Of a stretch of DNA of 64,000 nt, positions 12,601 through 24,600 are shown in pieces; the first letter of the stretch is position 1, and each line of letters starts with the position of its first letter. The stretch lies in assembly GCF_000471905.2 (NCBI RefSeq), contig NW_006498445.1:393467-457466 (forward strand), read 5' to 3'. This stretch comes from Amborella trichopoda. Its lineage: Eukaryota; Streptophyta; Magnoliopsida; Amborellales; Amborellaceae. The position numbers and the translations under genes are program-made. The notes under the pieces are model-generated. The model saw only the letters and a program-made list of their open reading frames with translations. It was not told the DNA's origin and did not search any database.

Positions 12601-15600
12601 AGAAACTCATTCTCAAATAAGTGGGCATCTCGGCTCTCAATAGCTGCCCCATTTTCAAGGACGAAGAATCGATACCCTTACCATGGCCAGGGTAGCCGAT
12701 GATTACTGACTTGATGGTTTTGGGATCTAGTTTTATATTATTTTGGTGTGGGATTAAGACATGGGTAAAACAACCCCACACTCTTAGGTGATCAAGGGAC
12801 GGATTAGTCCAAATAAATATCTCGAGAGGAGTAAGAGCAGCAGCTTTGGTGGGAATCTGATTCAGGATAAAACCTACCATCAATACTGCTTCTTCCCAAA
12901 AATCAAGGGAGAGTTTTGCATGTCGCATCATGTTTCTCACCATTTCTACCAAGGTCCTATTCCCCCTCTCAGCAACTCCATTTTACTGCGGTGTGTAGGG
13001 CATGGTGTATTAGTGAATAATGTCATGCTCCCCACACGGGTCCCCTAAGAGTTCAAAGGAGTACTCACCGCCCCTATCGGTCCATAGGAGTTTGATTTTC
13101 AGATTTGTTTGGCTCTTTACCTCAGTTTTGTATTCTTTGAATTTTTCTAATGTTTCGGATTTCATGTGCATCAAGAACATGCGGCCATATCGCAAGTAAT
13201 CATCAACAAAAGTGATGAAGTATCTCTTGCAGCTTTTGGTATCCAAATTCATAAGACCGCAAATGTAGTTATGAATGATTTCTAATACACTCGATGCTCT
13301 TTGTGCCTTGGTGGAATTTTTCCTTGTTAATTTTTCTTGCACACACGACTCACATACTTTTGAGAAGCCTCCTTTATAATTATGAAGGATTTCATCTTTT
13401 CTTAATCTTTCCATTCTCATAAAACTTATGTGCCCTAATTACATATGCCATAAGAAAGCATCCACATCATTCGAAGAAGAGACACAAGCAATATCGTCTT
13501 TTATTTCAATTGAATAGAAACCGTCCACAAATTGCCTGGTCATAATAATATCATTGCGGTTTTTCACAATCACCTTATTTTTAGAGAAAGTGGTGATAAA
13601 ACCAGCCTTAGCCTTCTTTGGAACCAAAACCAAACACTTCCTCATGTCAGGAGTATAGAGTACTTGCTTTAGGATCAAGACATTTCCACTCTTTATCTCA
13701 AGAGCAAGATCACCAAGATCCAGAATGTCGGTCTTTTGATTGCCCCCCATGAACATGTGTTGGTCACCTGGAACCACAAGAGTAAAAGTACGGAAGTCAT
13801 CCTTGGTGTTTGTCATGTGAACCATAACTCCCGAATCAACACACCAAGACATACTCTTAGGGTCGGCAAGCAATGTTTCGAAGACCACACATGACAGTTC
13901 TTTGTTTGCCCCAGGATTTTTGTTGAACCAACAGTATAGAGATTTAGTGGAGATAGGGCCCTAACTTATAGATTCTTTTTAGGGGTAGGGTTTCTTAAGG
14001 TTATCCATCCTCATGGATATTAAATTCAAACTATTGATCATTGGAGACTTGTGGGGTGAGAAATCAGATATATCCAATCTTTAGATCATCCAGCATGATT
14101 CGAAAGAATGTGCTAGAACATCATCCTTCAGCTTCCTAATCATAATCCCATCAAATAGAGAAATACAAAAAAACAATATCATACTTACTTTAATATTCTA
14201 TAATTTTCTTACTCATACTTCTTCAAATATTCAAACTACATAAAACATAAAACTTTCCATAACAATTAACTCGATTAAATGCCTTGAATAACAAGTCCTT
14301 GAAATAAGGAAAGTATGCCCACTACATGGGTCGTGCCCCTCATGGGACTCCCAAGTGGGCCCCATGCACAACCCATGTGATCCCAGGGCAGGCCCTTTAT
14401 GGGCCCCATGTAAATAATGATTTATAAAATTATACAATTGATTTTTAGAATATTGAAAATAAACATTATTTCTCTCTGAATATTTAAATGCTAAAAATTC
14501 AATATCTCTCAATTTATAAATCCATTTTGCTAAAATAAAATATCTAAAGACTTTTAAAAATTCAAATAATCAATTTAAAAAGCATTTAACATCGAAATAA
14601 TTAATAAAAATAATTTTGAAGGGAATCGGATCCAACTTGGACTAGGAATTTTAAAATTGCTGAAGGACTCCATCTTCTACTGTGACTATAATGCATTCTT
14701 GCTTTCTCAAACTGACCCAGTAGTTCCCATGACCCACAGGCTACTGCGGGGTTTCATAATTAGGCTACAAGTCGGCCAATAAGCAAGGGGACACAATCTA
14801 AGTCTATAGATTACAGGTTCTCCCCCTAGAGACCAATCCAAAGTCACACAAACTTGATGCAACCACAGTTCTATGGTGCATACGGGTAACCTCTCGCACA
14901 TGTATATACTTCACCCTCAACGGTAACTCGTTTTCCCAATACGACTATCATATGTACATGTCATGTGATGGTTCAATGATGACGCTTTGGCCCTCGTATC
15001 TAGAGGTCTACCATCACACATAAAAGGTCACACTGTCTGTTGGTTCGCTACCCTGGGCAACTCCGAGCTCATCAAGGGATAACTATGCTAACCCTCATCA
15101 ATTTTCTCTATGCCCAAGTAATAAGGGTTTTCCAACTTGACTGGCCTAGCACATCAAGCCAAGTCTGAGTACGCAAATAGCATTTGCCTATCTAGATTCA
15201 ATAAGACCATACTCCCACTGAGTTTATGCTCAACTATATCAAAATATTAGTTACAAGCTCTGATAAGGACTTTAATGGTCACAAAAATCCAACATGTACT
15301 CCGCAGTTTGACAGGAACACATAATATGGCTTCACCAAAATCACCCCAATCAAGGTCCCAACATTTTCAGATCTAAAGGGATTACAGGTGCACCCCTGGG
15401 GACAAAGTAGTGCTTACATACAAGGGTCCTCACAAGGCACATGTACGCTAGCTCTTCTTAGATGGATCATACACATCAGAAGAGTGGCTTCCTATGCAAC
15501 TGTGACATGTTGTAAGTATTAGGCTTATGTGACCATTAAAAGGCCTTACGAGAGCATGTAAAACTATGACTATAGTGATATGATAACTCTAGTGGGAGTA

Positions 15601-18600
15601 TGGTCCAAAGGGAATAAAGGATTATGGTCCAGAGGGGCAAAAGTTGGCAATATTGATGCCAAGACTCAAACGAGGCTTGACAAGCTAAGCCGAGTTGAGT
15701 TCTAAAACCCAATGCCACCTGAGCATATAGCACAACTGAGAAGGGTTTGCAGGTCCCTTTATGAGGTCGGAGAGATGCCCAGGGTAGTTGGCCAAGGACT
15801 TTATGACCCTTATGTGTGATTGGTAGGACTGAAGGGATAAGGGCCAAACCGTCATCATGACCATCACCTGCATGTATATATGATAGCCGTATTGGAAAGT
15901 AAATAACATTGAAGGTGTTGCATGTACATGTATGAGAGATACCCTCATACACCAATTGCGATGTGTGTGCACACGTCTATGTGATCTAGGCTTGTCCCTA
16001 GGGCAAAGTCCATAGACTACGATTGTGTTCTCATCACCTATTAGCTGGCTTTGGCCATCCAATCATGAACCCCTGCGATCAACTGTGGGTCATGGGAACT
16101 ACTACGTCAGTTTGAGAAAGTGAGTGTGGATCATAGCCACTAGTAGAGATAGAGCGCCTCAATATTTTCGCACTTTCATTAGAGCAGTTGGATTCGATTC
16201 CTGTCAAATTAATTTTGAAATAATTAAATTTTGTTTTCAGAATATTAAAATAATTTTTTAGAAGTCCCTAAATACTTTATTTTATCACAATTGACATTTA
16301 AATAAGCTAAAACTGAATTTTCTGGTATTTAAATATTCAGAGAAGAAAATAAATTATTTATTCTTTTCTAAAATCATTTTAATACTACTAAAATAATTAA
16401 ATTGTAGGGGGCCCATTATACACTACCGGCCCACCATTCTAGCCCATAATTGATGGGGGCGTGGGGCCACTATGCCCCCATAGAGTGGGACACCCCACTC
16501 CTTTCACTCTTTCCATTTTATGCTGGCTTGTGTCATAAGCCATGCATTGATTTGAAATGAAATAGGAAAGTTCTAAAAAGAGGCCATTTGATTTTCAAAA
16601 AAAGCATGCGTAGAGATTGATTGAAAATAAAAGGAAAGTACAACATAATTTCTCTACACTTAATATTGGATGGGATTAGATTAAGGAAGCTAAAGGATAA
16701 GATTCTAACACCTTCCATTAGATCATGATGGATGATTTATGAATTGTATTGTTAAGATCTCTCACCCCACAGGTCACCTATGACCAATGGTCTAGATGAA
16801 ATCTTATAAGGATACGAAACGCTAAGAAACCCTAACCCTAATCGTACTTCTTTATATGCATTTCATTGGGGGTTTTCAATTTACATCCCCAGACTTAAGC
16901 TTTCTCCCTCTCTCTCTCCCTCCCTCAAGGTGGCACACCACTCGCTCTACCTCAACTCTTTTCTCTCTCTCATAGAAAATAAAAGAAAAAAGGAGGCACA
17001 CCCTAAGGGTTTTAGAACACATAGAAAGGGGGCACACCCCACATAGATGAGTAGAAGAGAAAACCTATTTTGTGTACTTGTTCCTTGAGAATGAGTAATA
17101 GGGTTTGGGCATAACTTCCCATTTGTTGAGATTCAAGAAAGACCTAGATCCCGTACACCATTGATGGGGGAGACCCGGTGTGAGGTGTACAAAGTCGTCC
17201 TTGGGGGTAACTTAGGCCAGGTATTCGGTAATTCTAATGGCTCCATGTTTCTTGATTCTTCATGCATTGTATTTTTGTTTGATTGTATTTTATGCAAGAG
17301 AAGATCCTAGATTGTGTCAGGGTTTATTTTTGAACAAATATTGTGATTTGTGGACATATGCAAGTGTTCAAACCTCTATTACAAAAGAAAAAGAGAAAAA
17401 TTTTAAACTATACATACTGTGTTATCACATAGTCCTCCATTCAATAGGGTGGTCTAGTGTCAGGGTACCAGCTCATGTTCCATGAGCCATGACCATCCTA
17501 TATAGGGCTATTACTCTGAAGATACACAGGTTCTAATCTCTTTTGGGTTCTCTTAGCCCTAGCTAACACAAACCATCCATGAGGCATATAATCTCATCAA
17601 GTCCCTAACTGGAGGTGACCGCAACACCTCCATAAGTGATCTCTCTCTCTTACACCCATATACTCTCATCGCCCTATGTGCTCAGCGTATGTGATTCTGG
17701 GCCCTAGTGCTCCAAGCACCTAGAATCATGTTCTCTCACTTACTCCCACTGCTTGGTTTTAAGGCCTTCAAATGACGTAACTACAACATTCTCCAACTAG
17801 GCCTTTTGAGGCTCTATACTCGTGTCAGATTCTCTCACGCTCTTAAGGTTCCATACACTCGATATAGATATTGTACAAGCATCCTCATGATAATAACAAT
17901 GATACTCAATATTAACTATCACATAAACCATAATCTAAAATATCACATAAACTATCACAAGTGATCGATATCATTTATACACATTATACTCGTAAATCAA
18001 ACCACACATAATCCATATATCAACATGCCATGTCATACTCATGATAGTACTCCATATGATAATTTCGTAAAGGCCTATGCAAATGCAATCCCCATTTTTG
18101 AAAATCACATTTTCGCAAATCCATATCATGCTCATATTAGTCATTCTCACGGAGAAACCTCGGATGAAGATGATGATATTTCTTTTTCCCCATCCACTGC
18201 AAGGATTCCCTGCCATAACATACTTGCAAATACTACCTGAACTATAAAAAATATGAGGATGCAAGACACGATGGGTTTAAATCATCTCCATAGGTAGTTG
18301 GAAGCCCTTAAATGAGGCATATAGCCCTTATAAATTAAAAAGCCACAAGGCACCTCTTTTTATAGGGTTGTAAGCCCCATTATAGGGCTTCTTTTTTTTT
18401 TGGGTAGTCCCATTATGGGGCTTTCTATAAAGGAGGAACACAAATCCCTTCTCCCTAAGGCGGTAGCAAGCCCCATAATTGGGTGCCCCATTTTATTGGG
18501 CTGCAAACTTCACAATGGAGCATGCAATAAAAGAGAGAGGATCCATTCCTACATCTCATTGGTGTCTCTAAACAATGCCACTCACTAGTTTTTTAGGGCT

Positions 18601-21600
18601 AAAATATTAGTGTCAAACTAGACCTCTTTAAAATTCGAAAGGGACCATTCATAATCCCAACTTTAATCCCTTTGGTGGTAACACAAAACATATATATAGA
18701 GGAAGCATGTGCATATGAACTTTCTTATAATAATTGTGTTTCTTTAAGATAAGATCATCTGCACAATTGAAAAACAAGTACAAATGCAAAGCATGTGTTA
18801 AAAGTACACTTATGTCTATATCAACATTTTATTTTTCTTTTATTGGTCTACATCAAGATTCATTTTGAACATCTTTCATGCATTAAAATTTTATAGAATG
18901 TATCCTACAAGCATATATATGGACTATGGAGTTCTCAAGTATTTTTGCGATCTTGGTGGTGAGAATACTTATACCAAGAAATAAGCTCATGGTGAGACCT
19001 GAAGTTACAGTTAGCATGCAGTCATTAAAACGAACTCACATCTGCCAAGCAGTTTTCAAATGTTACAGAATTGAAAGGCATCAAAATAAAACTAATACAA
19101 ACAAAACAAAAACTGTAAGGAAACAAGCATGAAAAGCAATGCAGTTATGCTACTTCATTACAAGTTATGATTTTCCATTTATCCTCGTTCTTCACAAGAT
19201 TAGTCATATTATCAAAACGAACATAATGATCATTAAATATCAAAACAAACACGGTACCACCTAGATCAAAGTGCATCATTAAAAATTTGTTTGAAACATC
19301 AAAACATTCTAGAACTAAAAATAGAAACAAAATTATCACTAATTAACAAAACATAATATCATCATGTGTAAAGTAATGATAAAATGACACAAGAAGTTCT
19401 TCCCATTTATACCTCTTGATTCGCATCTAACTCATATCCATTTTTAGCAGCCAAGGCTTTCGCTATTCCCACAGATTCCTTCCATAGAGAAAACTTAACT
19501 TAAGATACTTGAAGGAAAAAGATAAAATACTACAAGAAAAAAATAAATTTAGCACAATCCTTTTACCAATATAGCCACTCCAGTAATTAGAAATGTTGTA
19601 GCAATCAAATTCTTTGCATATCCAAACTTTCTAGGAATGGAAAATTTTGGAAGGCCTTGGGGTATATCTCCAACCTACAAAGGAAAAGAGGAACATGATA
19701 TTCCCAAGTTAAACTCATAATTAAGACAATTACAACTAACACAAGAACATAATTGACATCGTTCCCATTATTAGGAAAATGAACTATGATATGATTATCA
19801 ATCCATAAAAGAGTAAAAAGCACCCAAAACAGATCATGAAATCTATTTGAATGTTAGATTAAATGCAAAAGAGGTGTCCCTGATAGTTCCAGAACAACAA
19901 AACAGTGAAAAATTACCAATTGTTAACAACGAAAATAGAGAAAGTGGTTACCGATGAGAAAAAAAACATTGGCGGGGGAAAGTTGTTGTGAAAGTGAATA
20001 CTGGCTCCTAGTTGACATGTAATTGTATTTTTAGCCCCTAAATGGCCTAATGACTAATTTGTCCTTCTTTCCCCTAAAGGGAACTTCTGTCCTCAAGTTA
20101 GGCCTCACTTAACCTTCTCTCTTCCTCCTCTCTCGAAGTATCTCTCCCCTTCCCTTTCCTCCTAATCAAGCCATTGATCAATATGTTAATTCTCCTTTCT
20201 CCTCCTCTCCTTTCTTGCTGCTGTATTTTTAACTTGGTACCAGGGCAAGGTTACTTCGAGAGGTTTCTTTTCAAACCCTAAAGCATTGATTTGCCCACTC
20301 GAAAATCTCCAAAAGCCAAATGGTAAGAAACCCTAGAACTAGAAAATGTATGGAATAAAAAAACTCTATTTTTTGCGGTTACCTCTTTGAATTTTTGTTG
20401 CAGGTTCAAAAACCCTAAATCTGGTTGGTGTGGTTTGATGGTGTTAAATTCAGTGTTGAACCCCTTAAATGGATCAAACCCTTGCCTGTGAATTGTGAAA
20501 CTCAATTTTCTTTGAGCTCTTGTATGGATGATCTCAGGTCCCTATTTGAGGTTTTCTTGAGTAGTTGCCTGTGTTGATCAGCATGTTCCCTTGGTGGTTC
20601 TTATGTAGTATTTTGGTCAATATGTCCAATATGAGTGATTCTAGACACTCTTCCACTGCCCCTAGTATTTTAGGTTTAACCTCCCATATTGAGTATTCAT
20701 GGACATAACCTGGATTGAAATTACTACTGTCAAACTCGATGGGAAGAATTATTTATAGCGGTCGCAATCTACAAAAAATTTCATTGGTGGAAGAGGCAAA
20801 GTTGGGGTATATCAATGGTAAGATTACTGACACCGAAGAAACAGATCCTTCAAATGAGGAGTGGAAACTAAAAATCCAACCATAAATTATTAATATTACA
20901 CTCCATGCAACCATCAATTAGCAGGCGTTTTTTGTTTCCTAAAACTGCGAGAGGGATTTGGGACTCTGTACACCCAAATCTCTATAAGCAAGAATGTGGC
21001 TCAAGTGTATTGAGGAAGGAAAGTTTCCATTCAATAGGGAAAGAGGTCGGAGTTGGACCACTATCAAACGTTTAAACCAAGCATGTAAGGCAGATGCATA
21101 GAAATACAAAGGGGTTGTACAACAAAATTGAATTTCTGAGTTCTTGGAGGGATTGAACCAAGAATTTGAATTAGTCCGAGTTCAAATACTCAATAGGGAT
21201 ACTCTTTCGTCGCTTAACCAAGTATATTTCTTTGTCCAAAGTGAGGAAAGTCAAAAACCTGTCAAGTAGCCTAGTCAAGTACTTGATTGATCTACCCTTG
21301 CTTCAACCTCATTACCTCCTAGAAACAACAGGGAGAGTGGGACTCAGAAATTTAGAGAAAGGAGGCAGAATGAAGGAGATAAAAGTAAGTTAAAGTATGA
21401 CCATTATAGTAGAAATATTTATAGAAAGGAAACTTGCTGGGACCTGATTGGTCAGACAGCTAAATTCAACCGTCCAAGTCAGTTTAATGCTTACAAGGCT
21501 TCTTCCACTGGGAATTCAGCTGCTGCTAGTACAGAATATAATCCAATCTTCAGTATCTACTCTCAAAGAGAAGATACCAGTCTCCAAACAGGAGATTGGG

Positions 21601-24600
21601 AGTCTTCGTCCATTGTTCGTACAATTAAATGGCCCATCGACAACCTCTGCTTCATCTTTTACACACAATCCGGTACTCATACTTCTGCAAATCATGCCTC
21701 CCTTGCTCCATCTGGACAATCCTGGATTATTGATTCATGTGAATATGATCACAAGATCAGTATGTCTTCCTTGTTATCTTCATATTCTCTTTGTTTCGGA
21801 AGAGACAAAGTTAGGATTGTTGATGGTCTTCTTCCTCTATTGTTTGTAAAGGAACTGAAAATGTTTTTCCTTAAATGACATTGTCATATGTTATTCATGT
21901 TCCCAGCTTTGCTACAAACTTAATGTCTATTAGTAACATTACCAAGAGTCTAAATTGAAATGTAAAATTCTTTCCTTTTCATTGTATTTTTCAGGATGTG
22001 GATACAAGAGATGACTGGCCGTGTCATGAAGCTGGTGGTCTCTACATTCTAGACTCCGTAACAACTACTTCTCAAGCCCTACAGTCTAGTGCCAATGTTA
22101 ATAAAGATCGGATTTCTCAATGGCATTTGCCACTTGGTCATTTGTCTTTCAGTACTTAAAATTTTTGTTTCCTAAATTGTTTATCACTACTGGTATGTCT
22201 GAGTTTCAATGTGAGATTTGTGAGTTGTCAAAACATTTTAGAAACTCTAATTTACAAAGTAATAACAAAAGAAAGGTTTCTCAGATATTAAAATATATTG
22301 AAGTTCCAAAGGTCTTTAAGGTCTCTCATAAGATGATTCTTGCTCAATTTGATACTAAGCATAAGGTACTTAATCTGACCATGGTCATGAGCTAAAGTCC
22401 TATTTGGATGAGCAAGAAATAACACATCAAAATTCATGTACTTCTACACCACAACAAAATAGTGTAACCAAAACAAAGAATAGACATCTTTTAGAAGTCC
22501 TGCTCTCTAGTCTCTCCTTGAGTATAAATGTACTGAAGAAATTCAGGTCCAAGATTGTGCTCACTGTATCTTATCTTATTAATTGGATGTCATCTAGTGT
22601 TTTAGACTACAAGTCCCCATCTAAACTTCTTTGTCCTATTTCCTAAAGTTTTTTGTTGTGTTTGTTTTGCTCATGTTCTAGGTCCGTACCACACAAGATT
22701 GGATCCAAAATATGCAAAATGTATCTCCTTGGTCATTCATTTTCTCAAAAGGGTTATAAATGTTATGATCCAATATTAGGGAAGAAATTTATCTTAATGG
22801 AAATAACCTTTCTTGAGTCTACTCCTTTCTTTCCCACCTCTCTTCGGGGGGAGTACAGTATGGAAGAGAGTCCTCTGGTCCATTTCCCATCCCTATTATT
22901 TCTGACTTTGGTACTCATAAGGACAATGAGGGGAATTCTTATGATGCTGAAAACGGAGAATTAAAGGTCTATACTCCACACAAAAGCAAGTGGACACCAT
23001 CATAGCTGATAGACCACCACGCCAATTGTATACCTCCAATCCAGGTAATATTTCCAAACCCCAATGTGATGATTCAGATCTTCCCATTGTTCTATGCAAA
23101 GTTAGATCAAGTTGTACAACACACCCATAAGAAATTTTGTTACTTATGAATTCTTGTCTCCTTATAGTGCTTTCATGTCTTGTGTCTTTGCTCCTATCCC
23201 GTCCAGTGCAGAAGTTTTAGCACATCCCAAGTGGAAAGAGGCTATGTGCATGGAGATGAGGGCATTAATGAATGATGCTACTTAGGAGCTGGTACACCCT
23301 CCTAAAGAGCAGAAGCAGGTTGCTTGCAAATGGGTTTCAATGTGAATAGCAAGGTTGATAGTACAGTTGACATACACAAGCCATGATTAGTTATTAAGGG
23401 GTTCACTCAAACTTACGGAATAGACTATCAGGAGGCATTCACTCCCGTAGCCAAGATGAACTCAAACTTATGGAATAGACTATAATTTGATGGTGTTATA
23501 GAGTCTAGAGTACTCCTTTTACAAAACTTGCAGTTACTCAATCTTAAAAATTTTACAAACATTACTCTCACATAAAACTTCACACACTATTACAGCCACG
23601 ATTCTTGATTTACAAAAATCAAATACTACTGAAAATGAAAGAAATACAACTTTATGGAGCCCCCAAGTCATAAAAATACAAATATTGTACTCATAGAAAT
23701 AAACTACATCACTTAGCACCAACACTTGCATATGGACTGCACATACACTTTTCTCTTCCACATAAACCAACTCCAAATTTTACCTAATTAACTCTTGATG
23801 ACATAAAACTCAAATAAACTCAAAGCTACAACAAGTGCAAAACAATGATGGTAATCCAATAGTCGAACCCTTTGTGCCTGGATCACTCAAGTGGACCTTT
23901 TAGGGACTTAATTTTGTCCCATAAATGAAGGCACGGATGACTCAAATCACAAGGGCTGATTTCACTTTTCAACTGTGAAGCTTATAGACACTTCAAATGC
24001 ACTTGATTAACTTTAAAGTATGAGAGAGAGAGAGAGAGAGAGATGAACTTTTGAAGTTCAAAATAGTGAGCAAATGTCAGCTATAAACAACTTCAACTAT
24101 ACGAGTGTGTATTTGGCCATAGACTTAGGGAAACAAGAGTAGTTTCATGAGAAAAACCAAGGGCCAAAAAAATGGTACTCAAATATTCACCAAATGCTTG
24201 ATGATATGCTCAAAAAAATTTCAGAGAAATCAGGTGATGAAAGACAAGAAGAAGATAGTGTCTACGTGCAAAGTATTGAATTATTATATGCACATATGAT
24301 AATATACATGCATAGTTTTAGAAAGGGGCTTAGGATTTATGAACAATCAAGAATATAAGGATGACGAGGAATTTACAGCAAGAAGAAGATGTCTAAATTA
24401 CTCTATAAATGAAAACAATGGAACTATGGAAGCTACCTCAAGCCTAGAAACCATGGGAGGAAGATTCAATGACTATAGAAATTACCTCAAGCCTAGACAC
24501 CATGGGAGGAAAATTCAATGGCCATGGGGACTTTGCTCACCACAAGATGGAACAAGGAACAAGAGCACACTGTGGAACCTGGAGCTCTCTAATTCTCCCT

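Larger units (their letters stand above)
8875..15294 (-). mobile_element. Ty1/copia element (family A) with 1.9-kb LTRs
   Basis: Minus-strand copia element, antisense to nothing but itself and in sense with the host gene, in intron 8. Parts: upstream LTR about 13932-15294, protease and GAG-pre-integrase (13439-13888), integrase (about 12650-13420), reverse transcriptase (11627-12150), a 3' region with an RNase H-like tail (11165-11365), polypurine tract GGAATAGTGGGAGA (about 10753-10766) and downstream LTR 8875-10752. Gag was not recognised. Flanking 5-mers TATAC (8870-8874) and TGTAC (15295-15299) agree at 4 of 5. In one stretch of about 185 aligned bases the two LTRs differ at roughly 15 sites, mostly transitions, so it is old. 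It is broken, with several interruptions. Confidence 0.85.

Noticed and set aside
12221-12643. The 141-base repeats as a CRISPR-like array
   Set aside because: Units abut without spacers, are coding, and lie inside a plant retrotransposon.
17971-18264. Short opposing frames in intron 8
   Set aside because: No domain, no codon bias and no match to the neighbours; AT-rich chance frames.
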